From contig JBNGIQ010009305.1 of the NCBI GenBank assembly GCA_049999765.1, positions 152,042 to 188,497 of the forward strand: DNA of 36,456 nt, written 5' to 3'. The position numbers and the translations under genes are program-made. Below are positions 22,701 to 30,983 of this stretch, one piece after another; within the stretch, counting starts at the first letter, position 1; each line of letters starts with the position of its first letter. This stretch comes from Phaeoceros laevis. Taxonomy: Eukaryota; Anthocerotophyta; Anthocerotopsida; Notothyladales. Under the pieces are notes generated by a model that was given only the letters and a program-made list of their open reading frames with translations, had not been told where the DNA came from and did no database searches.

Positions 22701-23150
22701 CCAGACCGGACAGGAGCAGCTGGGGCTGGGGCCGGGATGACCCCGCAGGGCACCGACGGCAAGACCTCAAATCCGTTGACGGCTCAGGCTTCTAATGCGA
22801 GCAGCTCCTTGGCACAAACATCAGGGGCTGCTAATGCATCCGAGAAAGTGACTCGAGAGAGCCGGATTGCTCCTGGTGTGGCAGCGGGTGAAGTGTTTGG
22901 TGGAACAGGAAATATTCCTCAGTTGCCTTGGGTTCAATGCACTGGGGCTGGTCCCAACGGGAAGACCATCTGTGGTGCCCTCTACAGTTGCCAGAAGGTG
23001 ATCAAGATAGTGTGCAAATGCCACGGCAACCACATGACTCCAGCTGAGTTCGTCGCTCACGCAGGAGGTGTGGACGTTGCTAACCCGGAGAAGGCCATCA
23101 CTGTCTCACATTTTAGTCTGCCCAACCAAGCTGCGATTGCCCACGGCTAG
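19792..23150 (+). CDS. NINJA: NINJA/AFP-family transcriptional co-repressor adaptor
   Basis: Nuclear adaptor. In angiosperms NINJA binds JAZ repressors through its C-terminal domain and recruits TOPLESS through an N-terminal EAR motif, keeping jasmonate genes silent. Exons are 19792-22090 and 22276-23150, 3174 nt, 1057 residues. The frame continues upstream of 19792 without an ATG, so this is the first usable start. The EAR motif LELCLGLSLGG is at residues 82-92. A basic probable nuclear localisation region (RRQEARKKRKF...KKAKK) is at about 340-362, followed by Ser/Pro-rich sequence and a Pro/Phe-rich tract near 655-690. The conserved C-terminal domain, about 975-1050, contains PWVQCTGAGPNGKTICGALY and VCKCHGNHMTPAEFVAHAGG. 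Seed-plant members are roughly 300-500 residues, so this one is more than twice as long, mostly through Gln, Gly and Pro-rich expansion. A broken copy of its 3' end lies at 34100-34412. Confidence 0.92.
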
Positions 23151-24089
23151 TCCTGAAGCAGAATGTACGGCACACTTCCATTCAACGCTTAGCTAGCTGT
23201 ACATATGCCATCTTGAGAGGAAGAGCAACTCCTTTTTACTCTCGGGAAATTGATGACACCGTTGTTTAGAGGTCAAACGGGCATCGGGACGGGCCCTGAC
23301 GGGCCTAATTTGAATATATCAGCATGCGAAGCATGTCTGTTCTAGTCGACGACGCTTGTGTGCCCTGAGTGTTCCCCCTCGCGTTCGTAGCCTGATAGCA
23401 TTCTGTGTGGTGGTTCGCTTTCGGGTTCTTGACGTGTTTGAAGTTCGAACTGCTATTTCTTGGGCAAAGTGTTACTGGGAACTTTTTGTTGGATGATGGA
23501 TGGATGCCTACTCTCTGGAAAATGGCATTAGTAGAATGTCCTGTCAAGGCTGGAATTGCCCAACAACCTTTCCCTGTCGTGGTGCAGACTGGCCGGTCGT
23601 GGCCCTTCAAATGACCGCCATTCCGTAATGGATGACTCTCTCTCTCTCCCCTCGGTGTCTCAGAAAAGTTCACAGCCTCCTTCGTTGCTCGTTGGAAAGA
23701 TTTTCTTCGCACACAGCCTCACTCTGCACTGGAGCAGCTGTTAAGAGGTTTCACACCGATCTTTATGTGTGCTGGTCACTTCGATAAACCACCAAATCAC
23801 AGAAACGTGGGTCTGAACACATGCTATGGAGATTACACCGGTCAAAGCACAACGAGCCACCTTGGGCTCAACACATGTATACCGCCAATATCACCCCTTA
23901 AATCAAAACCAAGCTTCTTACAACACCGTCACGGATCCGGGCAACAAGACATCCAACACACTAACCACGGAACTCAACAAAGACATCTTCAAGGAACAGA
24001 GTGCCCGCAAAACAGCCCATAGCGATCCACTTTCAGGACAAAGTACGAGAAACACTAAGTGGCTATAGCCTGCTCGATGACTAAGTAAG
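23151..24089. other. NINJA-type gene 3' UTR and spacer
   Basis: The first ~60 bp after the stop is shared with the inverted copy at 34100-34412. No other gene is supported. Confidence 0.5.
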
Positions 24090-24308
24090 CTACCGCCCTG
24101 CGTGGATAAACTCCACCAGGGTGACCTGTCCGCGCCAGGCTTTGTACAGGTGACAGGCAGCCAGTAATGCCTGTTTCCAAGCTACACTAACAAAAACGCC
24201 AATCCTCCCGCCAGGGTTCGAATCTAGCAGCGCCTTGACTGTCCCCTCCACGCTTGTGTTCGCTTTGTCAAATGACGTAAACCACATACATGAGTCATCC
24301 TATGGTCC
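24090..24308 (-). other. Possible orphan exon
   Basis: After an AG at 24309-24310 (minus strand) a frame reads DDSCMWFTSFDKANTSVEG and continues about 70 residues to a TAG, through GGRIGVFVSVAWKQALLAAC and a final EFIHAGR. It has protein-like composition and could be a last exon or a relic. The family is not recognised. Confidence 0.25.
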
Positions 24309-24437
24309 ATACTTCCGTCCCAGACATGTTGAGTGCTCGTTCCGTTGAACCCATTCTCTTGCTTCCTCTTCCAACCTTGCTTTCATACCTACTAGCCTTG
24401 CAATCCATGCTAGTCTACTAAATTTTTCACGGGCTAC

Positions 24438-24558
24438 CCATCAAACAGATTCCGCGCATCCACAATGCTTCCGCATTTCCCGTTTTACAAGGATGCTACA
24501 CGCAAAGGTATTTGACTTGAAGGGCTACAGCGTGTAAGGCCTTCACCTTACCTCGAGA
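24438..24558 (-). pseudogene. PPR repeat relic
   Basis: On the minus strand, KVKALHAVALQVKYLCV is followed, after a frame change and a stop, by NGKCGSIVDARNLFDG. Both are typical PLS-class PPR blocks closely similar to repeats of the intact PPR gene downstream, which is on the opposite strand. It is short and broken, so non-functional. Confidence 0.7.
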
Positions 24559-25039
24559 CTCTATTTCGGTGGGCTGTTGCTGTCTGTTCACCATACTGTG
24601 CAAGAACCCGGAAAGCTGCCGGAATATGGACCAATTAGAATCTACTACCGAAGTCTTTGGAAGTTGTCTTTGTCCTTCAAATCCCCAATGGTGAACTTCA
24701 TGAGTCTTGGGAAACTTCAACTGATGGAAACTCCATCTTTGGCAATCGGTCACCTGAGTCATGGTGCCTCTGCCCAACTTTTGTTTTCCAGTTCAATCCT
24801 GACGCTCTCTCTGTTTTTTACAAACGGATTCATGGCTGGTGTAGAACGTTTGAATCGGGCTCGCGGCGGGGAGTGCAGTCCCCTCGTTCATCTGCATTGA
24901 CAAGCAGGATGATCAGGCACGGCGATGTAGACCCAGGTGGAACCTGTGATGAGACAGTGGGAGGATATCAATACTCCCACAAGTCCGGTTGCCGGACAAG
25001 GCAGGCTGGACTCCCATACACCTGATCTCCAATGCTTTG

Positions 25040-27493
25040 ATGAAAGCCTCGCAGGGGGATGATCCAAAGGTAGCTGTTGTCTTGTCTGCGGGCATGATAC
25101 AAGAAATTCCACCCTGCCTGCAGAGAAGCGCCCTGCTCTCGGACTTCCAGCAGAAATTACCAAGAGATCACCGTGGGCGCGGTCCTTACAAGCAGTTGGG
25201 AGATTCTCGGGTAGCCCCTCTGGAAACCCAGCTGCATAGGAGCCTGTCTGTGCTAGAATTCTCGTCCCGTGCTTCTTTTTCAGGTAAAGGTGATGAAATG
25301 CACCATCCATGGGATCAAGGAGAGCTGGATAAGGTGTTGGATGATCTGGAGCGCCTCCACAAGCAGGGTACTGGACCTTCTGTAGGTATCTACAGGTCAG
25401 TCTTGAAGGCTTGCACTAGAAGGAAGGATTTGTCTCATGCTAAGCGAGCGTATGCTCATTTGGCAAAGCATGGGTTGGAGTGTTCCAGGGTCCTTGGTGA
25501 ATATGTAGTGAGCATGCTGGTGAACTGCGGTAGCCTGGACGATGCAGTTCAAGTATTTCAAAATTTGCGTCACCGAACTAGTTACTCCTGGACAGCCGTG
25601 ATTTCGGGCTACACTAGGAATGGCCAAGCTCGTGATTCCCTGAGAATGTATCAATGCATGCGAGAGGAAGGTTTTGCACCGAATAGATATACCCTCATCA
25701 GCCTCATCAAAGCTTGTAGTAGCCTATCTGATCTTAAAGAGGGCAAGCGCATGCATGCAGAGGCATTGAGGTACAGGTGGGATTCTGACTTGTTTGTGGG
25801 CACATCGTTGGTAGACATGTATGCCAAGTGTGGGAGCGTTGTGGATGCACAGACTGTCTTTGATTGTTTGTCTCGACATGACGTGGTTTCATGGAATGCG
25901 ATGATATTAGCATATGCTTCACAGGGCCAAGCGGAGAAGGCTTTGCAGATGTATGGAAGAATGGCGGATGAAGATGTGAACCCAAATGATAGGACCTTCG
26001 TTAACGCACTCCAAGCATGTAGCAGGCTTGCGGAGGAGGAGCAAGACGTTTTCATAAATGGGCAGTCAAGGAAAGTGTATTGTTTGCAGAGGATAACTGC
26101 ATTACATGCTGATGCTAGGCAGAAGGGGTTTGAATTAGATGCCTTCGTAGGTAGCAGCCTCGTAAGTCTGTATAGTAGATGTGGGAGCATTTTGGATGCA
26201 CAGGATGTGTTTGGCAGGTTGAGCTTACGTGACGTGGTGTCATGGACAGCAATGCTCTCAGCATATGTTAAGCAGGGCCAAGCAGAAAAAGCTTTGCATC
26301 TGTATAGACAGATGCTGAAGGATGGTGTGAGTCCAAATGATAGGACCTTTGTAAGTGCACTGCAAGCATGTTCCCTGCTTGCAGAGAAAGGAGATGTGCA
26401 AAAGTTGAAGTACTTAGAGGAGGGGAAGGCTATACATTATGATGCTTGGAGGAAGGGGTATAAGTCAGATTTGTTCATAGGTAGTACCCTTGTAAGTATG
26501 TATGGAAAGTTTGGCAGCGATGAGGATGCACAGAATGTGTTTGATGAATTGCCTCGGCGGGACGTGGTATCCTGGAATGCTATGCTCATGGCCTACACGC
26601 AGCAGGGTGAGGCAGAAAAAGCCCTAATGCTGTATGAAGAAATGATGGAGGATGACGTGAGCCCCAATGACCGCACATTTGTCAGTGCCCTCCAAGCATG
26701 TAGCCTCCTTGAAGAAGCCGAACAAGATGATGTCGTGCATGGAGTGCTGAGAAGAACAAATGCGTTGGCCAAGGGGAAGGCAATACATGCTGAGGCTTTG
26801 AGGAAAGGTTACAGCTCGGACCTCTTTGTTGTGAACACGCTGATCAGTATGTATGGAAAGTGTGGGAGCATTGAGGATGCACAAACTGCATTTGATGGGC
26901 TGTCAAACCCAGATGCAGTGTCTTGGAATTCAATCCTCGCAGCATACAGTCAGCAGGCTGACACGGAAAAGATCTGGAGGCTATATGGACAAATGATGGA
27001 GGAAGGTGCAATTCCAGATGTTCGGACTTTCATGAGTGTGCTCCAAGTATGTGTTGTGCCTTCAGAGGACGAGGACGATATTATTGTGAATGAGCAAGGG
27101 AAGAAAATAGTGCTCCTAGAGAAGGCGAAGGCAATTCATGCTGAGACTTGGAGGAGAGGGTACCATTCAGATACATTCATCGGGAACACCCTCAATAGCA
27201 TCTATGGGAAGTGTGGGAGTGTAGTAGACGCCCAGATGGTGTTTGATGGGTTACTAGAGCAAGACGTGGTGTCTTGGAATGCATTACTGGCTGCATATAT
27301 TCAGCTTTGCCAACCAGAGAAGGTGTTTGCGTTATTTGGACAAATGCAAGACGCCGGTGTGAGTCCAGATGCAAGAACATTTGTCAGCATCCTGCAAGCA
27401 TGGAGCGTCTTTAGCTCTAGGTCAAATGGCATTCTGCAACTTTATGAATGGACCTGTTTGGACCCAGGCCACATGTGCTTCCACTACATTTAG
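25040..27493 (+). CDS. PLS-class pentatricopeptide repeat protein, no E/DYW domain
   Basis: Sequence-specific RNA-binding protein, probably acting on plastid or mitochondrial transcripts (family knowledge). The intronless frame gives 817 residues from ATG 25040. The open frame continues upstream to 24989 without ATG, and ATG 25094 is an alternative. Residues 1-80 are basic and acid-poor in part, compatible with a transit peptide. Repeats follow from about residue 120, with six S[YW]-type blocks: YSWTAVISGY, VSWNAMILAY, VSWTAMLSAY, VSWNAMLMAY, VSWNSILAAY, VSWNALLAAY, interleaved with MYGKCGS and HAEALR blocks. Four repeat junctions carry acidic insertions after LQACS or LQVCV (about 26020-26095, 26380-26425, 26705-26775, 27055-27125). 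The protein stops abruptly after TFVSILQAW with an unrelated-looking tail, so it may be truncated relative to an ancestor with E/DYW domains. Confidence 0.9.
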   Translation: MKASQGDDPKVAVVLSAGMIQEIPPCLQRSALLSDFQQKLPRDHRGRGPYKQLGDSRVAPLETQLHRSLSVLEFSSRASFSGKGDEMHHPWDQGELDKVLDDLERLHKQGTGPSVGIYRSVLKACTRRKDLSHAKRAYAHLAKHGLECSRVLGEYVVSMLVNCGSLDDAVQVFQNLRHRTSYSWTAVISGYTRNGQARDSLRMYQCMREEGFAPNRYTLISLIKACSSLSDLKEGKRMHAEALRYRWDSDLFVGTSLVDMYAKCGSVVDAQTVFDCLSRHDVVSWNAMILAYASQGQAEKALQMYGRMADEDVNPNDRTFVNALQACSRLAEEEQDVFINGQSRKVYCLQRITALHADARQKGFELDAFVGSSLVSLYSRCGSILDAQDVFGRLSLRDVVSWTAMLSAYVKQGQAEKALHLYRQMLKDGVSPNDRTFVSALQACSLLAEKGDVQKLKYLEEGKAIHYDAWRKGYKSDLFIGSTLVSMYGKFGSDEDAQNVFDELPRRDVVSWNAMLMAYTQQGEAEKALMLYEEMMEDDVSPNDRTFVSALQACSLLEEAEQDDVVHGVLRRTNALAKGKAIHAEALRKGYSSDLFVVNTLISMYGKCGSIEDAQTAFDGLSNPDAVSWNSILAAYSQQADTEKIWRLYGQMMEEGAIPDVRTFMSVLQVCVVPSEDEDDIIVNEQGKKIVLLEKAKAIHAETWRRGYHSDTFIGNTLNSIYGKCGSVVDAQMVFDGLLEQDVVSWNALLAAYIQLCQPEKVFALFGQMQDAGVSPDARTFVSILQAWSVFSSRSNGILQLYEWTCLDPGHMCFHYI

Positions 27494-28177
27494 AGCTAGA
27501 TCCAGAGGAAGAGGCTGATGCACAATATTGCTGTGCAACATGCAGTGGCATACTGAATGAGTGCATTCGGGGAATTGCAGGCGGGGAATTGCAGGCGCAA
27601 GGCGCGAGCTGAAGGAGCCCAACAAGCTTGAGAGCTAGCAGACGTGCCTAGATATGCATAGAGACCAGCTTGTGGGTTGATCCGGCTTGTGGGTAGCTGT
27701 CCATGCATCTCCGACAGCGGTCCCTGAACGATGGCCACAGCGAAGGCTGAAGCTTCTTTTCTTCTATTTGCAGTTCGTTGGCTTTCCAGATAAGGACCTG
27801 ACGTAACTCTTGAAGCCGTTCCAGCCCCCATCATACTCCCCGCGGCGGCACCTCCATGCCTCCCGCTGTTTCGGCCTTAGGAAGGCCATTGACGTTGCCA
27901 GAAAGGCAGACTGGTCTGTCAAACTGTGTGCAGGGACCTCCACAGGGACTGGACCCTTCCTATTCGCACCTGCAAATAAAACACATCTCCACAAATGCCA
28001 GCAAGCAGGCATACGATTTACCTCATGCCAGGTGCTGCGAGCCAGCACCCCGCAGGCCCCCATGGCGCCCTACCCTGGAGCAGGCATACCCCACGCCGCC
28101 ACATCACAAAACAGCAGCGTCGTCCGCTCCCATGAATGCAAAAACCTCCAACTTTGCCTCCGCCCTTGCCACAGTGC

Positions 28178-28245
28178 GAAGTCCTCTATGTTCTTCAAAT
28201 ATGCCCGGGTAGAAGTCCTCTATGTTCTTCAAATATGCCCGGGTA
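28178..28245 (+). repeat. Perfect 34-bp tandem duplication
   Basis: The unit GAAGTCCTCTATGTTCTTCA plus AATATGCCCGGGTA occurs twice without mismatch (28178-28211 and 28212-28245), so it is recent. Confidence 0.95.
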
Positions 28246-28370
28246 TCCACTGGAAAATGCCCCTGTTCTCACTTCCAATCAGCTCCCTTTCTTTCAGTAT
28301 GGGAGGAGACACATCATTCTGGTCATGTGTTCTGGTACGTGGTGGATCAGTGTCAGCGATCCCTGTCCGT

Positions 28371-28510
28371 GTCTCAGTTTGACAGGGATAGAGTTACGCA
28401 CATTCACCCCAAGAGAAACACAACAATCTCAATTTGACGGGGATAGAGTTTAGTAAGCACATTCACACCCAAGAGAAAGACCACAATCTCTCGTACACAA
28501 TCTCTCGTAC
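28371..28510 (+). repeat. Imperfect ~60-bp tandem duplication
   Basis: CTCAGTTTGACAGGGATAGA...CACATTCACCCCAAGAGAAA is followed by a second version, CTCAATTTGACGGGGATAGA...CACATTCACACCCAAGAGAA. ACAATCTCTCGTAC is then repeated twice at the end. Confidence 0.8.
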
Positions 28511-28544
28511 TCACACCTGAGCACTGACTAGATCTTCAGTATTC

Positions 28545-28790
28545 TCACGGTCGTCCCTTACAACTGCAACGCCCGTTTGCGAATCGATGCACACGGTACC
28601 CATCCCTTACCACAATGTTTCTCTGTTCAAGCCTTGACATGATTTCCGTGGAGCTGTGGCAGTCACTGCACATGCGTAGATTCTTCGTTACCACCAGAGG
28701 CGTCCTACTCGCAGTGTTCAACAGACCACCCCAACAAATTGGTGTGTACAGGGATTCTACGAGCGCGGAGCTCCTGATAACCTCATCCCA
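28545..28790 (-). pseudogene. DYW-domain C-terminal fragment ending in Gly-Arg-Pro (DYW:KP-like)
   Basis: The minus frame contains GLLNT, then TPLVVTKNLRMCSDCHSSTE, IVVRDGYRVHRFANGRCSC and ends KGRP-stop. This is the C-terminal part of a DYW cytidine-deaminase-like domain of a PPR editing factor, with the CxxCH zinc ligands and the terminal CxC. The last residues are GRP instead of Asp-Tyr-Trp. That ending is associated with the DYW:KP class proposed for U-to-C editing. The upstream catalytic HxE region and any E domain or PPR repeats are not recognisable in the minus strand up to about 29000, so this is a remnant and not a working gene. Domain identity is confident. Class assignment rests on the terminal tripeptide. 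Confidence 0.75.
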
Positions 28791-29153
28791 GGGAGTCGAT
28801 CCCTGGCAAGCAAGCCTCCAGATGCAGCAGTGTAAGGAGCACACCACTTCCACTTCCGAGGGACAGGTTTTCCAGCTGCGATGGTCGTTGCCTGGAGCAG
28901 GAGCACTTGTGGCAACAATTGTTTCTGGAGCCTACCATGTGGTGGGATGACAGACGAAATAAGAAGAGCTCCCGTTCCCCTGACTTCCGGCGTAAGGGGT
29001 CCGGCGAGGTACCGTGCTGTGGTTGAACAGCATGTTTAAGCCAGCTTGGGTGATGAGCAGCTACGTTCAGGATCGGAAACAGGCATCGTTACTGCTGTTA
29101 CCGTGAGCACGGTATGTCAGCAGGGGAAGCTTTCTGAGGGCGTTTAAGGGGCG

Positions 29154-30118
29154 ATGGAATCTCTGGCGCAGACAGACTCTGGTGTCTCTCAGTCTTTCTT
29201 TTACACTGTGCTAAAACTGTGTACAGTTAAAAACGATTTGGTTGTGGGGCGACGAGTTCATGATCTCACTGTCAAACTTGGGTACGAGTCGAATGCGTAC
29301 TTGGGGAACCATATCTTTCGCATGTGTGCATGTGGAGGTAGGCTGCAGGAGGCCATGGATGTGTTTAACAGGGTAGGGAAACCGGATGTCTTCATGTGGT
29401 TTTCCATTATCTCTGCACATGCTAAGCACGGAATTTTAACCGAAGGAGGCCGTGATATGCGTAGGTCAGGAGTGAAGGCAAATGGTTACGTCTTTATAGC
29501 TGCCCTTCAAGCTTGTGCATCTGCCGCCGACTCGGAATCTGGCAGAAAAGTGCACTCTGATGTGTAGCACAGTGGCAATCCTACTGATTTATTTGTTGGC
29601 AACTGCCTGGTTGACATGTGGCGAATTGAAAGATGCACGCCAGGTTTTTGACAGCATGGCCACAATGGATATGGTGACATGGACAGCGCTGATCGCGGGA
29701 TATGCACAGCAAGGACTCGGCCAAGAGGCGCTTGTTGTGTATGGACAAATGAAGGAGGTAAGCCTCAATTTGGCTAACGATGTTACTTTTGCTTGCCTTC
29801 TGAAGGCGTGTGGAAGCACTGGTGCCTTGCAGAAGGGCAGGCAGCTTCACTCACAGATTGTCAAAAAGAGGACTGCTGGATAGAGTAGTGGTGGGCACCT
29901 GTCTGGTGATCGTGTATGCGAAATGTGGTGAGCTGGCAAATGCACGCCAGGTTTTTGACAGCATGGCCACGAAGGATGTAGTGACATGGAATGCCCTGGT
30001 AGCTGGGTATGCTTTCATTGTGCTCATGCTTAGAGTGTTTAGTGGGCATGGGAGGGTGCTGAAACTCTCAGAGCGTGGCTGTGATGTGGTACTGAGTGCC
30101 ATGGCTTTAGGAAGGTGA
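29154..30118 (+). pseudogene. PLS-class PPR pseudogene
   Basis: PPR blocks run through three frames: from ATG 29154 to a TAG at about 29566 (KPDVFMWFSIISAHAKHG), past that stop with PTDLFVGNCLVDM and then a frame change near 29620 (CGELKDARQVFDSMATMDMV, LLKACGSTGALQKGRQLHSQ), and a second frame change near 29870 (VVVGTCLVIVYAKCGELANA, ATKDVVTWNALVAGYA). Every continuation is exactly what the next PPR element should be, so one gene was disrupted by a stop and at least two indels. No E or DYW domain follows. The repeat style, LKACGSTGALQKGRQLHSQI, differs from the intact PPR gene, so it is a different paralogue. Confidence 0.85.
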
Positions 30119-30983
30119 GCCTTGGAACTTTTGGCGTTTCTGGTGGTGTATGGCCGGCTAGGGATTGGCGTTGTGGTGGACTGAGTAATAAAAAACTGCG
30201 CTAGCTAACAAACTCGGCCTCGGTTTATCGGTGAAAATATCGTTACAATTAATCCTGCAGAGTAGTTACAAAACCGGGACTGTCGTTACTCACATCTGTA
30301 CTTGTTTACATGCTTCCTGCGCCTCTTGTTGTGTCCGAGGCTAGTTGTCTCTACGCTGCTCTTGTAAGAAGAAGATGTTTGTACTGGAAAGTCTAGTGGA
30401 AAAGTCGTGCACCAGGCAAGGGACTGCAGGAACCTTTGGCGTTTGTCCGCGTCCATTTGGTTACCATCCTACCAAAACAAGTAGCGTAGCACGCAACGTA
30501 CTGTAAGATCATACTTAAGGAGCCAATGAAGGGCCACAAAACAGAGTATGTACACAAGGAATTTGAAACGACATTGTGAACGCAGTCCTTGCTTGGTAAG
30601 ACATTAGCACATCGGGCTTGTAGGGGGAAACAGCTTCCCTTTGCATCAGAGCAGCAGAATATCGATTCGTTTTGTAAGCTTGAGTGACCTGCTTACTCGC
30701 TCAGAGCTCTTAAACACAAGAAAATCGTTCCTACCCACATGGCCTAACGATTTTGAGTCAGAACAAACACAAGGCTTCAGCGACAGGCAGATACCGCCAA
30801 ACGACACACTGTCAAACAAAACACCGTCAAACAAAACCTTACAACATCAAAAGTTCAACCTCAAAAGCATCTACGACACGGTGTCAGCCTAAGCACGGGT
30901 CTTCCACTAAGCTTTCCGCTAAGCTTTCTTCCAAGACGAGTGCCCGTAAATCCTCCATCCTCCCTTGGCAACCAGCCCTTGAC
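30119..30983. other. Spacer between PPR pseudogene and MACPF gene
   Basis: No gene is supported. The right end is probably the MACPF 3' UTR. A short tandem CACTGTCAAACAAAA / CACCGTCAAACAAAA occurs at about 30808-30840. Confidence 0.5.

Larger units (their letters stand above)
27494..28544. other. Spacer with short tandem duplications
   Basis: No gene is supported. It contains the 34-bp duplication at 28178-28245 and the imperfect duplication at 28371-28510, listed separately. Confidence 0.5.

Noticed and set aside
24212-24226. GGTTCGAATCT, B-box-like
   Set aside because: No matching A box or cloverleaf nearby, and it lies inside a possible exon on the other strand.
24989-25039. Start of the PPR protein at 24989
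   Set aside because: The codon there is TTG. The first ATG in frame is 25040.
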